In this document: one piece after another, positions 16,832 through 26,845 of the stretch | Numbering within the stretch: the stretch's first letter is position 1 | Layout of the letters: each line of letters starts with the position of its first letter | Assembly: GCF_000196515.1 (NCBI RefSeq) | Contig: NC_014248.1 | Coordinates: 2,845,001-2,909,000 of the forward strand | Direction of reading: 5' to 3' | Source: 'Nostoc azollae' 0708 | GTDB taxonomy: Bacteria > Cyanobacteriota > Cyanobacteriia > Cyanobacteriales > Nostocaceae | Length of the DNA stretch: 64,000 nucleotides | Notes under the pieces: model-generated | Databases searched by the model: none | Told to the model about the DNA's origin: nothing | What the model saw: only the letters and a program-made list of their open reading frames with translations | Position numbers and translations under genes: made by a program

Positions 16832-17869
16832 CTACCGGAGTTGAATAACCTTGGGTTCTTCAAACAAGTGAACTGTATCTACAAAGCGAGCAGTTTTAGA
16901 TTGGTTGGAAATAACCAAGCTTTGGGTTCTAGCACCACCGTGGAAGAAACGCACACCATCCATTAGAGTTCCGGGAGTGATACCGCAAGCAGCGAATAGC
17001 ACTGTTTCACCAGAAGCTAATTCATCAGAGTTGTAAACTCGGTCTCCGTCAGTAATACCCATTTCTTGCAAACGGGCAAGATTACCTTCTCTGCTTTCGC
17101 CAATTAAACCTGTTTGTACGACTTCTGGATCGTAGATCAATTGTCCTTGGAAGTGCCCACCCAAGCAACGTAAAGCCGCAGCTGAAATTACACCTTCTGG
17201 GGCAGCACCGATACCCATTAACGCATGGATATTAGTACCAGCAAAAGCACAAGAGATAGCTGCAGAAACGTCACCATCGCTAATCAGTCTTACTCTTGCA
17301 CCAGCGGTGCGAATTTCTTGAATTAGTTCTTTGTGACGGGGACGATCCATCACTACCACTACCAATTCTTCAACAGCACGGTTTAGGCACTCAGAAAGAA
17401 TTTTGAGGTTTTCTGTTGCAGACTTGTTGATATCTACATGACCTCTAGCAGCTGCTGGTGCTGCGAGCTTCTTCATGTAGAAGTCAGGAGCAGCAAATAA
17501 ACCACCTTTTTCGGAAATTGCCAAAACTGCCATTGAGCCATTTTGACCATAGGCCACAAGGTTAGTACCTTCGCAAGGGTCAACAGCAATGTCAATTTCT
17601 ACTAATTCATTAGGGTTACAGAAATTTTGAGCATCTGGTTGGGTACAGATACCGACTTCTTCACCAATGTAAAGCATGGGAGCTTCGTCGCGTTCGCCTT
17701 CGCCGATGACGATACGACCACGCATGTGGATTTTGTTCATCCGTTCCCGCATAGCTTCCACTGCTACTTCGTCAGCAGTGTTCTTTTCACCTTTACCCAT
17801 CCACTTTGAGGAGGCGATCGCTGCTTGCTCTACTACCTCAATAATCTCTAACCCAAGTGTATTTTCCAC
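16832..17869 (-). CDS. glpX: Class II fructose-1,6-/sedoheptulose-1,7-bisphosphatase
   Basis: The 345-residue GlpX-type phosphatase carries out both FBPase and SBPase steps of the Calvin cycle in cyanobacteria. Metal and substrate motifs are clear: [37 protein letters not shown] and [25 protein letters not shown] and [23 protein letters not shown] form the second half. Start [21 protein letters not shown] is the family start. It has an upstream HIP1 site within the first codons. It probably forms the first gene of a glpX-hemA pair. Confidence 0.96.
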   Translation of the reverse strand: MENTLGLEIIEVVEQAAIASSKWMGKGEKNTADEVAVEAMRERMNKIHMRGRIVIGEGERDEAPMLYIGEEVGICTQPDAQNFCNPNELVEIDIAVDPCEGTNLVAYGQNGSMAVLAISEKGGLFAAPDFYMKKLAAPAAARGHVDINKSATENLKILSECLNRAVEELVVVVMDRPRHKELIQEIRTAGARVRLISDGDVSAAISCAFAGTNIHALMGIGAAPEGVISAAALRCLGGHFQGQLIYDPEVVQTGLIGESREGNLARLQEMGITDGDRVYNSDELASGETVLFAACGITPGTLMDGVRFFHGGARTQSLVISNQSKTARFVDTVHLFEEPKVIQLR

Positions 17870-18085
17870 AGGACTACCCTCTCAATTGCTTATCTTAGCG
17901 TCGTTGTATCTGGCCATTTCAGTTTTCAAGTCTACCAAAGTGCGGTTACATATAGAAAAAAGTTAAGTTTTACTGCTATTTATATCGAATGTGGCCCAGA
18001 TCAAAGAAAATGACAGTGCATTTGTATTAATGCGGTGAATGTTCTAAGCTAAAAATAAATAAGAAAAATCTCTAAGAGTCAGAGT
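17870..18085. other. Divergent promoter region of glpX and grxC
   Basis: The region must contain both promoters. No clear -10/-35 pair was assigned with confidence, and there is no repeat array. Confidence 0.4.
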
Positions 18086-18394
18086 ATGGTAAACCTGCTT
18101 AACTCACTTTTAGGTCGTCACCCAGAGCGTAACAAAGCTAACGTAGAAATTTACACCTGCCAAACCTGTTCTTATTGCATCCGAGCCAAAGTGCTGCTGA
18201 AATGGAAGGGTGTAAAATTCACCGAATACAAAATTGACGGCAATCAAACAGCAAGAGCAAACATGGCAGAACGCACCAACGGTCCCCGCAGCGTCCCCCA
18301 AATCTTTATAAATAATCAGCATATCGGCGGTTGTGATGACCTGTACGCCCTGGATATAAAAGGTCAACTAGATCCGCTTTTAATTCAAGAATAG
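18086..18394 (+). CDS. grxC: Glutaredoxin (GrxC type) with CSYC active site
   Basis: A 102-residue thioredoxin-fold protein. After a 20-residue extension, VEIYTCQTCSYCIRAKVLLKWKG carries the dithiol site C28-S-Y-C31. RSVPQIFINNQHIGGCDDL carries the cis-Pro (SVPQIF) and the GG glutathione-binding turn. It reduces disulfides with glutathione in the cytoplasm. The usual site is CPYC; here Pro is Ser, and there is an additional cysteine at C25. It is followed closely by tadA. Confidence 0.93.
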   Translation: MVNLLNSLLGRHPERNKANVEIYTCQTCSYCIRAKVLLKWKGVKFTEYKIDGNQTARANMAERTNGPRSVPQIFINNQHIGGCDDLYALDIKGQLDPLLIQE

Positions 18395-18413
18395 GGGTGC
18401 AGGGGAAAGTCGA

Positions 18414-18911
18414 ATGACCAATCACCAATCACTAATCACCAATCACCAAGAATACCTAAAACATCAAAAATGGATGAATCACGCGCTTGAATTAGCACAG
18501 GTGGCGGGTGATGCTGGAGAAGTTCCTGTAGGTGCCGTGATTGTTGATGCTGCGGATAATTTAATCGCCACAGGGGAAAATCGCAAAGAACGCGACCAAG
18601 ACCCAACAGGACACGCAGAAATTATGGCGATTCGGGCTGCTAGTCAATCTCTACAAAATTGGCGTTTGGATAAATATACCCTTTACGTAACTCTAGAACC
18701 TTGTCCAATGTGTGCTGGTGCAATAGTCCATGCACGTTTAGCGACGCTTGTCTATGGAGTAGACGATACCAAAACTGGCGCAATTCGTACTGTTATCAAC
18801 ATACCTAATAGCCCTGCCTCTAATCACCCCTTGCAAGTGGTAGGAGGTATTCTAGAATCAGCTTGTCGTCATCAATTACAGACTTGGTTTACTACTAAAC
18901 GCCAACAGTAA
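18414..18911 (+). CDS. tadA: tRNA-specific adenosine deaminase
   Basis: TadA deaminates the wobble adenosine of tRNA-Arg(ACG) to inosine. The zinc-binding and catalytic motifs are H67-A-E69 (TGHAEIMAI) and C97-P-M-C100 (LEPCPMCAGAIVHAR). Its first 12 codons are built from the intergenic heptamer accaatc (MTNHQSLITNHQ), so the frame reads the repeat as protein. A start at M21 (MNHALELAQ) would give a more standard N-terminus. Length from the first ATG is 165. The gene lies 19 bases after grxC and is probably co-transcribed with it. Confidence 0.93.
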   Translation: MTNHQSLITNHQEYLKHQKWMNHALELAQVAGDAGEVPVGAVIVDAADNLIATGENRKERDQDPTGHAEIMAIRAASQSLQNWRLDKYTLYVTLEPCPMCAGAIVHARLATLVYGVDDTKTGAIRTVINIPNSPASNHPLQVVGGILESACRHQLQTWFTTKRQQ

Positions 18912-19028
18912 AAATAACGGACAGAGGTGAAACTGTCCAGATAGCAAAACACAAGTTACTCAAGAAAATTTACGGTGGACATAATTAAGTTTGCGTCACA
19001 TTTTACTCCCTAACTAGTAGCCACCGTC

Positions 19029-19799
19029 ATGATGGAATTTTACTCTGCTTCTACCAAACCTCAATCCCAAATCACAAATACATTAGTCAATCCCAAGGTG
19101 GCTTGTAGTACCTCACGCGTTTCTCCTTGGTTAACTCCTTTGGCGTATCTTTTAGGACGTAACATAGTTTTACCTTTATTCTTTGGTGACATTCACATCA
19201 CTGGACAAGAGAATATACCCACCAGTGGTCCAATTATTCTTGCACCTACCCACCGTTCTCGTTGGGATTCTTTGCTCCTACCCTACGCTACGGGTCGTTG
19301 TGTGACTGGTCGAGATATGCGATTTATGGTGACAAGTAGTGAATGTAAAGGGGTACAAGGTTGGTTTGTCAGGCGAATGGGGGGTTTTCCTGTTGATACT
19401 CAACGTCCGGCGATCGCAACTTTACGTCATACAGTGGAGTTAATGGTAGAGGGAGAAATGTTGGTTATTTATCCAGAAGGCGGTATTTATCGGGATGGAA
19501 AAGTTCACGCTTTAAAGTCGGGAATTTCTCGTTTAGCCTTAAGTGCTGCATCTGTTCACCCAGGTTTAGAAATCAAAATTTTAACAGTAGGCATCAATTA
19601 CAGCCAACCTTATCCTAATTGGGGAACTGATGTAAACATTCACATTGGTAAACCTATAAAAGTTACAGATTACATCAGCGGTTGTTTAAAAAAAGAAGCT
19701 AAACGTCTGACAGCAGATTTAACAAATCAGTTGCAACAATTAAGCCATCAAGGTTTAGAAGTAAAGTCTCATGCTTTCGCAGAAATACCAAATTCTTGA
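19029..19799 (+). CDS. plsC: 1-acyl-sn-glycerol-3-phosphate acyltransferase-like protein
   Basis: The 256-residue protein belongs to the PlsC acyltransferase family, which acylates lysophosphatidic acid in membrane lipid synthesis. APTHRSRWDSLLL holds the catalytic Hx4D motif (box I), and VIYPEGGIYRDG holds box III (YPEG). The N-terminal SPWLTPLAYLLGRNIVLPLFF may lie in the membrane. Substrate specificity cannot be read from the sequence. A start at the second of the two adjacent methionines is equally possible. Confidence 0.85.
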   Translation: MMEFYSASTKPQSQITNTLVNPKVACSTSRVSPWLTPLAYLLGRNIVLPLFFGDIHITGQENIPTSGPIILAPTHRSRWDSLLLPYATGRCVTGRDMRFMVTSSECKGVQGWFVRRMGGFPVDTQRPAIATLRHTVELMVEGEMLVIYPEGGIYRDGKVHALKSGISRLALSAASVHPGLEIKILTVGINYSQPYPNWGTDVNIHIGKPIKVTDYISGCLKKEAKRLTADLTNQLQQLSHQGLEVKSHAFAEIPNS

Positions 19800-19981
19800 T
19801 ATAGGAGGAAACAGGCTTGAAAGTCTGTAAATTTTCCCCTCATTTCACTGGATACTTTTATCCCGCCATATTACAGCTATTTTCAAGTAAATGAAGCACA
19901 GATTAACAATCCAGATACCCAATTCTTTGAAAAGCTGGGTATCTATACCCTTGGTTTTGAGTTTTTAATTTTTAATTGTGC

Positions 19982-22105
19982 TTATCCGCCATATCCTATG
20001 ACTAATTCCCAACCATTCAGTTTACCCACATCTTGAGGTGAATAATCAATAAATTGTAATTGCCAACTTCCTTTAGCTGCTAAGGACAGTAATTGTTTAA
20101 GAACAGGATGCGAGCGCACAGTATAAGTCCTTTGTAACTGAGTCTGTCTCCCCAGAGTCCGACTGTGTAATAAAACATGTTGATTATTAGGAGCAATCAA
20201 ATAAATTTCTAAATCTCCTAAAAAATCGTGAACAATATTAACTATCACCTTAATATCTGCAACAGTGACATTTTGATTAATAGCGCTCGCACTCCTAATT
20301 CCTAATTTATCAAAATCAGGAATCATTATTTCTTTTTTATTCACAACCCGTATTTCTTCACTGGTATTTAATGCCACTATGCGCAACTGCTGTGCTGCAC
20401 GTACAGCCTTGGCAACATTTACTTTACCATAAGCAAACCAGATACAATGACGATTACTATCATAACTACCCCCACGTAAACCTAATTGTAAGTCAGGATC
20501 AGGATCAACGATTTTATCACTAGTTTCCTGTAAAATCCGATTCACTTCTTACGCCGTCAAATTAGGATTAGCTGACAAAATTAACGCCGCTACACGATCA
20601 ACAACTGGAGTTGCACTAGAAGTACTGCCAAAATTATTAGTAAAATTACCAGGATTATAACCAGCAGCCCCCAACTGATCTGTAGTCAACATTCCCAACC
20701 CAGAAATAGAAGTAGTAATTGTGGGTTGTGTGTAAACAAACCCCGTTTCCTGAAACCACATCCCCGGAGGAGCATTATTACTAGGAGCGCAAACAGAAAT
20801 ATTTGCACCCCAATTACTATAAGCAGCTTTTTTATTCAAACTAGTAGAAGCAGCAACAGCAATTACATATGGATGAAGAGCAAAACCACTTAAGCAAGCT
20901 GTCTTACCTTTGAAAATATTCTTCGGCCAATTTTGCTCATTTATAACACCATAAATCTGGTAGTTAGCATTACCAGCCGCAAACAAAATTACACATCTTT
21001 TCCCATTTCTTCCCTGAGTAGCAGCACGGGTAATAGCAGCTTTTTGACGCAAAGATAAAGGAAAATAAACAGCAGACGCACCCCAACTATAAGAAATTAC
21101 ACTAGCACCTTTATCAATTGCCCAGTTAAATATATCTTCAATAGATTCATCATCTAAATATCCCATTATACGAATTGGCATCAATGCACAACCAGGGGCA
21201 ACTCCCACAATTCCTGTAGCATTTTATTCCGCCACAGCTATCCCTGCACAAGCAGTACCGTGACTAGTTTCTTTTTCTCCAGGTAAAGGTAAAAAATCAT
21301 TTTCTTTCAAATCTCTAGGAGCGACAACTTTACCCATACTTTGAAAATCTGGGTGATTCAAATCAAAATAGTCATCCACAACTGCCACAACCACAGAACG
21401 CAAGCCGCGAGTAATATCCCAAGCTCGTTCTACAGAAATATGAGAACAGATTCCCAACAGATCACCGCTATTGTGGTTGAGATAACATTGTTCAGGATAA
21501 AGCGAATTAGCAGGTTTATAATGTGGTTCTTCTTGAATAAAAATATTTGGTTCAGCAGCCAAAATTTCTGGAATTAATTGCAGTTAATTTGTAATTGTAA
21601 CAGGATTTTCCGTTGCTTGTTTATTAAGGAATACTCCAATACTATTGGGTAGTCATAATATTGGTTTATTTTGAAGTAATTTGAAAGTAGTAGATATAGA
21701 CTTAATTTTTTCCGTATCAACCCAAGTGGCAAATTGAATTGTGACTTGATCACTCAGATAAACATAAGTTTCAGGATTATTTCTGAACTTGTAAACATGA
21801 CTAGCAAAAGCCAAATTTTTCTCATCCCATGCCTGAGATATAGCCGTTTATAATTGCTCAGGTTTAATAGTAAATAATTCCAGTTGTGTTTTGGGTATGG
21901 TGTATTGCCAAACACCCCAAGCTATATTAGATAATTGTTCACTGGGAAACTCCGCAGCTAAACGGATGGTGAAAAGATATAAAACTTTTTCTAAAATCAA
22001 CTCTTCCCCACCACGTTGTAAAACCACACCCACACTGTTTACAGGCTCATTTATGATTTTTTGCAAATCCGAGGAATTAAGACTATCGCTCATAATGTTA
22101 ATCAA
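19982..22105 (-). pseudogene. Subtilisin-like (S8) protease with P-domain, five in-frame stops
   Basis: One frame runs about 700 codons without any indel. It is interrupted by stops at 21848-21850, 21653-21655, 21584-21586, 21224-21226 and 20549-20551. The catalytic regions are all recognisable: Asp in VVAVVDDYFDLNHPDF, His in TSHGTACAGIA, Asn in ILFAAGNANY and Ser in STSSATPVV. The C-terminal 120 residues form a P/Homo B domain (IPDFDKLGIRS to WELVIG), as in calcium-dependent cyanobacterial protease PrcA. The natural start is probably the ATG of MSDSLNSSD at 22093. At least four of the stops could arise by single substitutions from Gln, Glu or Lys codons. Decay by point mutation is the simple view; readthrough is unlikely but not excluded by sequence. 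Confidence 0.9.
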
Positions 22106-22333
22106 GAAAATATGCAGGAAAACTGGGAACTTTATTCAACCGCTTTACAGTCTAAACTAGAGAAATTCATTAGACACGTTCAAAAATTTACAAAGGAGTC
22201 TGTGTCTGGCTTTCCATAGTGTTAAGATTAGGAAAGAGCCAAGGAAAGAATCAAGGTTGGGAATAGTTACGGATAGTTCCTATCCATGAAGATGTTGATG
22301 ACAAATTCATAACTGACCTCATATCCATAACAT

Positions 22334-23295
22334 TTATGAAATGGGCAAGACTAATGAACCAATTCCTAATGTGACTAAACCACAAATAGTAAGAATTACC
22401 TGTGAGTAAATTGGGGAATTCAGGGGAAATCTTTGTTGAGGTACCCGGAATATATTTACAAGTCTAATGACCTGTTCAACAACAATACCCTTGGTGGAAA
22501 ACTCTTTGTTTCCTGCCTTTTGTTCTGAGGTTAATTCTCCTTTACGTGGTTTCTTATACGTGGTTTATTATAAGGTGTGCTAATATTCTTTTCTCCTTGA
22601 TATCCTTTATCTCCTTCAAACATTTGGTTGTTATGGGACTTTTCTTGTTGCTCTCGAAATAAGCTAATATCACTGGTTGGGCCTTTTTCTCCTACTTTTA
22701 CATCGACAATATCTTTTCCTTCTGGTAAGTTGACAAACTGATTTTTAAATCTGTGCTGCTTGTTCTTACCTGGAAAATACTTTTTTTGCTCCTGATTATC
22801 TGAAGGCCTTCCTCATGGCTGTTCCATGCTGTCCACTATTAAGTGAAACTTCGTCAATAGTTCTATCGCCATGGCATAATCGCTATCATGTTTTTCGAGC
22901 TGTTTAAGGAGACTAGGAGGGAAAATATCTCGTAATATCTCTAGCCAGTAATGAAATGTGTCCTTTGCTTCCGTTTTCCATATACCGAAATGGAAACCTA
23001 AAACCTCAAATGTTGGCATTGTCCTCCAATAGAACAAGCATAGACATACCTGTTCTTTTATCTCTAGTTTCCCTTTCCCCCCTCCTCCTTTCTGATTTAT
23101 ACCTATGTTTTTACTTTCTATGTCACCTTGAAGTTTTTTATGCTACATTTCAGCTTGGGCCAACAAGTCTTGAAACTGATGGTTAGTTATTCCCAGTATT
23201 TGTTTTCTACAATGTGGATATTCTTGAATATAGTTAATTTAGTGGATTTTTCCTTTTGGTACACCCTCAAAATTCCCTTCTACCATTTTTTTCAC
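22334..23295 (-). pseudogene. IS5-type (HTH / DDE_4) transposase remnant
   Basis: The N-terminal pieces HQFQDLLAQAEM and KLEIKEQ lead into YWRTMPTFEVLGFHFGIWKTEAKDTF, a helix-turn-helix block. KHDSDYAMAIELLTKFHLIVDSMEQP ends at a stop. Further pieces of the DDE domain follow in broken frames, ending GNKEFSTKGIVVEQVIRLVNIFRV, QVILTICGLVTLGIGSLVLPIS and a stop. Several nonsense codons and frame shifts are present. It sits directly upstream of the dead protease. Element ends were not found. Confidence 0.75.
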
Positions 23296-23508
23296 ACCAA
23301 GTTAATTTTCCTGACAGGTCTATTATAAAAGATAGGCTGAAAACCCTTGGGTCTGAAACTGACCGAAAGTAGGGTGTAGGGAATACACCAAAATAAAACA
23401 TTGATCCTTTGCTTTTTCAAGTCAGATGTGCTGTATCGGAGACAAACCGAGTTAAGATACTTGAAGTTTGCTTAAATTTTTTATAGACTTGTTACACGAA
23501 CTCATCCC
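23296..23508. other. Promoter region of the secreted TPR-like protein
   Basis: Short non-coding stretch with a single ggtgtag-type unit. No clear terminator or RNA. Confidence 0.35.
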
Positions 23509-24072
23509 ATGAACCTTACTGCTACTTCCTTATCGCTCCTAGCAGTCCTTGGTCTGCTATCACCTGTACAGGCTCAGGTAACACAGTTACCGGTAAGTAA
23601 TAACCAAGGACAACCTATAGATGGTAACGACCCGAACACTCTCCGTCCTACTAGCCAAAATAACAGCTTTTTGAGCATGCAAGGGGGCGAGCGCTTGATG
23701 AAAGATGCAGAACAAGCAGTTTCTGGTCAAAACTACACCTTAGCTGCTAAAAAACTCCAAGAAGCACGCCAAGTTTATAATCAGCTATCTAATTTTTACC
23801 AAGATTTAAATGCCAGTTTTTCCGGCATTGATATCAGAGTATCCGATTCTCAACGGAAAAAAGCCCTAGACACTGCCCAAAAGCGAGACGAAGCTACCTA
23901 TCAGTTAGCATTGGTACATCGAGCCTTAAATCAGCCAGAACTAGCTATACCGTTATTGATTCAAATTATTAAGAGTCAAAACCCCACACGGGAATTAGGC
24001 AGAAAAGCCTATCAACAACTCCTTGAATTAGGTTTTGTAGATACAGCCTATCCGCGACAAGGGGGAAAATAG
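23509..24072 (+). CDS. Secreted conserved cyanobacterial protein, helical
   Basis: A 187-residue protein with a signal peptide (MNLTATSLSLLAVLGLLSPVQAQ) likely cleaved after AQA or AQ, then a polar linker. The helical region from about residue 60 (ERLMKDAEQAVSGQNYTLAAKKLQEARQVYNQL ... ATYQLALVHRALNQPELAIPLLIQII) has TPR-like helix pairs. The protein is expected in the periplasm or attached to the outer membrane. The function is unknown; it is probably a binding scaffold. Confidence 0.7.
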   Translation: MNLTATSLSLLAVLGLLSPVQAQVTQLPVSNNQGQPIDGNDPNTLRPTSQNNSFLSMQGGERLMKDAEQAVSGQNYTLAAKKLQEARQVYNQLSNFYQDLNASFSGIDIRVSDSQRKKALDTAQKRDEATYQLALVHRALNQPELAIPLLIQIIKSQNPTRELGRKAYQQLLELGFVDTAYPRQGGK

Positions 24073-24189
24073 GGGACTGGGGATTGGGGACTGGGGGAGA
24101 AAATTAGTTCTTGCTCCTGACTCCAGCATTCTATCCTAACTAGCAACTTGCGTTAATAATAGAGAAGTAAGTTTTTTTCAGGAATTGCG

Positions 24190-24426
24190 ATGATTACTCC
24201 GCAGCAAGTTGAGGAAATGATCAAGGCGGAACTGCCAGACGCACAAGTTCAGGTGCAAGACTTGACTGGAGGCGGTGATCACTATCAGGTAACAGTAGTT
24301 TCATCGCAGTTTGCAGGGAAGGGACTGGTAAAACAACACCAGTTAGTATATGTTGCGTTGCAACAAGCTATGTCTACTGAAGCGATTCATGCCTTAGCTC
24401 TCAAAACTTCCACTCCCGAAGCTTGA
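24190..24426 (+). CDS. bolA: BolA-family protein
   Basis: A 78-residue BolA/YrbA-type protein: [35 protein letters not shown], then [16 protein letters not shown] and IHALALKT. His in GDHYQV and in IHALALKT are the conserved metal/cluster-contact positions. BolA proteins bind monothiol glutaredoxins through a shared [2Fe-2S] cluster and modulate iron and redox signalling. The grxD gene directly downstream on the same strand fits this partnership. Confidence 0.93.
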   Translation: MITPQQVEEMIKAELPDAQVQVQDLTGGGDHYQVTVVSSQFAGKGLVKQHQLVYVALQQAMSTEAIHALALKTSTPEA

Positions 24427-24561
24427 CAAGCAACAAAATAATTTTAGATTTTAAATTTTAGATTTTGGGTTGAGAATAAAATACCTCCAGTTCACAAATC
24501 AAAATCTAGAATTGCATTAACTATTAACTTCCCCATCTTAGCAATAAGGAACTAAAAAATC

Positions 24562-24885
24562 ATGACCCCAGAAATCAAAGAGAAAATTGATAACTTGGTA
24601 CAACAAAACAAGATTATGGTTTTCATGAAGGGAAACAAGTTGATGCCTCAATGTGGTTTCTCTAACAATGTTGTCCAAATTCTCAATACATTGGGAGTTC
24701 CTTTTGAGACATTCGATGTTCTCTCTGACTCTGAAATTCGTCAAGGAATCAAAGAATATTCCGAGTGGCCAACAATTCCCCAAGTTTACATTAATGGTGA
24801 ATTTGTTGGCGGTTCTGATATTTTGATTGAAATGTATCAAAAAGGTGAATTGCAGCAAACAGTGGAAGTAGCACTAGCTTCCTAA
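24562..24885 (+). CDS. grxD: Monothiol glutaredoxin (Grx4/GrxD type)
   Basis: A 107-residue CGFS-type glutaredoxin. The single-thiol site is C31-G-F-S (LMPQCGFSNNVVQIL). WPTIPQVYINGEFVGGSDI contains the cis-Pro and glutathione-binding turn. These proteins carry and transfer [2Fe-2S] clusters and act with BolA. The spacing of about 135 bp after bolA is AT-rich with a short repeat. A strong terminator follows, so bolA-grxD probably form one unit. Confidence 0.96.
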   Translation: MTPEIKEKIDNLVQQNKIMVFMKGNKLMPQCGFSNNVVQILNTLGVPFETFDVLSDSEIRQGIKEYSEWPTIPQVYINGEFVGGSDILIEMYQKGELQQTVEVALAS

Positions 24886-24913
24886 GATATTAGATTTTTT
24901 CTGTTTTGATTGT

Positions 24914-24955
24914 CCTTGAAAATTAGGCATATCCCATTTTCAAGGGCTTTTTTTA
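24914..24955 (+). terminator. Terminator of grxD, overlapping the end of the MFS gene
   Basis: Stem ccttgaaaat / attttcaagg followed by gctttttttatt on the plus strand. The convergent MFS exporter stops at 24940 inside it. The last codons of the exporter (NKKSP) are the complement of the terminator's T-run. Confidence 0.85.
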
Positions 24956-26442
24956 TTGGTAATGGAGTATGATAATATCCAACTATTTTTTTCTAGCTGC
25001 CATAAACTAACGGCAAGCATTGTAGATATTAACAACAAAGCAGCAACAACACGAAAGGTAATTTGTGTACCAAAAACTAAGGATTCAATAGGTGCATTAG
25101 TAACGTCAATATTAATGGTCAAATTAGCATTTGTGACAGTCACAGAAGAAAATACAGCCCCTACTAGTGGAACACCTGCTGTTTGTCCCAAAATTCTCGA
25201 TAAAGACAACAAACCTGAAGCAATACCTAAGCTATGTTTTGGTGCAGCCCCCATAATGGCGCTATTATTGGGAGATTGAAACATTCCTACCCCTAAGCCA
25301 TAGGGAATGATTCCTAGAATATAACTGACTACAGTTAATTGAGTATCAAAAGTGCTGACTACTAAGCACCCAATCGCCATTAATACCAGTCCAATTAAGC
25401 TAATAATACGTGACCCAAATCGGTCAGAAAGTATCCCTGCAATCGGTGCTGTCAATACAATAATAATTGGTGGTACTGCTAACAATAAACCTGCTTGTTC
25501 AGTGGGATACTGTTTAACCAGTTTCAAGAAAAAAGGCAGCATCAATATAACTCCTGCCATCACGAAGTTTCCTAAAAACCTCAGCGATAAACCAAGGCTA
25601 AACTCTAGAGATCGAAAGATTCTCAAATCTAGCATTGGTTCTGCTAACCGTGCTTCTGCTACTAAAAAACAAGCAAAGCTGATGGCAGATACAATTAGTA
25701 AAGTCAGGGCTGTATTATAACCAAATCCTTCACTTTGTAATAAGGTGATGCCAAGTGTAAAACAAGTCAAAGTTACGGTAAGAATTAATGTACCAATGAC
25801 ATCAAAACTTGGTTTGGTGAAATCAATTGCTGTAGGCGGTACAAGATAAGCAACAATTAAACAAGCAATAATGCCAATTGGTACATTAATTAAAAATATT
25901 AAAGGCCAGTCTCCTAAAGTAATTAGTAGTCCTCCTACGGTTGGTCCTAACATAATTCCTAGTCCAAATACTCCGGCTCTAATACCTAAGCCCAGTCCTC
26001 TCTCCTTTGCTGGAAATACTTCTACAATCATTGCAGTTCCCAGTCCTGAAATAAATGCTGCTCCCAGTCCTTGAAGGGCGCGAAAGGCTATTAAAAAACC
26101 GACATTTGGTGCAAGTCCACACAAGAGGGAACTGAGGGTAAAAACTATGAGTCCCATAATGTAAAGCTGCTTTTTGCTCCACATATCTCCTAATTTTGCT
26201 GCACTCAGAACAAAAATTGCGCTCGCTAATAGATAACTTAAAACTACCCATTGAATAGTTGCAAAGTTAGTGTGCAGTGATTCCACCATAATAGGCAGAG
26301 CTAAATTAACTATATAAACATCTAGTGCAAAAATGAATACACCTATACTTATACCTAGTATTGACAACCATTTGCCAGATGCTTTTTTTTCTTCTCCTGT
26401 ATTTTCAGACTGCTCTTCTTCGCTTTTTGCTATTACTATCAT
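24940..26442 (-). CDS. MFS multidrug exporter, DHA2 (EmrB/QacA) family
   Basis: The 500-residue protein has about 14 membrane segments after a charged N-terminal tail (SEEEQSENTGEEKKASGK). GISIGVFIFALDVYIVNLALP is helix 1 with motif D1 (LDxTIVNVALP-like). KLGDMWSKKQLYIMG is motif A, and GLGLGIRAGVFGLGIMLGPTVGGLL is motif C of drug:H+ antiporters. It should export hydrophobic compounds across the plasma membrane. The substrate is unknown. The end overlaps a terminator as noted there. Confidence 0.9.
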   Translation of the reverse strand: MIVIAKSEEEQSENTGEEKKASGKWLSILGISIGVFIFALDVYIVNLALPIMVESLHTNFATIQWVVLSYLLASAIFVLSAAKLGDMWSKKQLYIMGLIVFTLSSLLCGLAPNVGFLIAFRALQGLGAAFISGLGTAMIVEVFPAKERGLGLGIRAGVFGLGIMLGPTVGGLLITLGDWPLIFLINVPIGIIACLIVAYLVPPTAIDFTKPSFDVIGTLILTVTLTCFTLGITLLQSEGFGYNTALTLLIVSAISFACFLVAEARLAEPMLDLRIFRSLEFSLGLSLRFLGNFVMAGVILMLPFFLKLVKQYPTEQAGLLLAVPPIIIVLTAPIAGILSDRFGSRIISLIGLVLMAIGCLVVSTFDTQLTVVSYILGIIPYGLGVGMFQSPNNSAIMGAAPKHSLGIASGLLSLSRILGQTAGVPLVGAVFSSVTVTNANLTINIDVTNAPIESLVFGTQITFRVVAALLLISTMLAVSLWQLEKNSWILSYSITNKKSP

Positions 26443-26845
26443 GTCTGCTAGTTAACTAATATGCTGATCTATTCTTAAATTTTGTTATTTTAGAGGATGT
26501 CTGAGAAGTATCAGGTTTTATCTATATCTACATCTACCCTTACCCCTTAATAAAGAGGGTAATAAATTCATCAAAGTCCCACTGTTTAAGAGGATTTAGG
26601 GGAATATACAAGTATTAAATTCTACAGAAAAAAGTGTAAGAACTCAGGAGTCAAGTCTCAGGAGTCATAATGTTTGAGAAATTGGCCAATTATGAAATAG
26701 GTATTTTTGGCATTAGTCGGAAAAAACTGACTGCTGATGGCTGTTCGCGTAGCGTGCCGTTAGGCATTAGCTGAATGCTTACGAAAAAGTTTTCAGAGAT
26801 CCTCTTAGATTTCAGTCTTTCAACGGAAATATTAAATTTTTTTCA
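26443..26845. other. Non-coding gap with short dispersed repeats
   Basis: The region holds two caggagtca copies and a gttcgcgtagcgtgccg stretch. The latter is related to the gcggagcgtgccgtaggc motif inside the repeat at 38945-39108. No gene is supported. Confidence 0.45.

Noticed and set aside
19982-22105. Stop-codon recoding (for example TAA read as Gln) as an explanation for the protease
   Set aside because: Intact genes in the same window (pgi, gyrB, sigA, hemA) use TAA and TGA as normal ends and no internal ones, so the code is standard.
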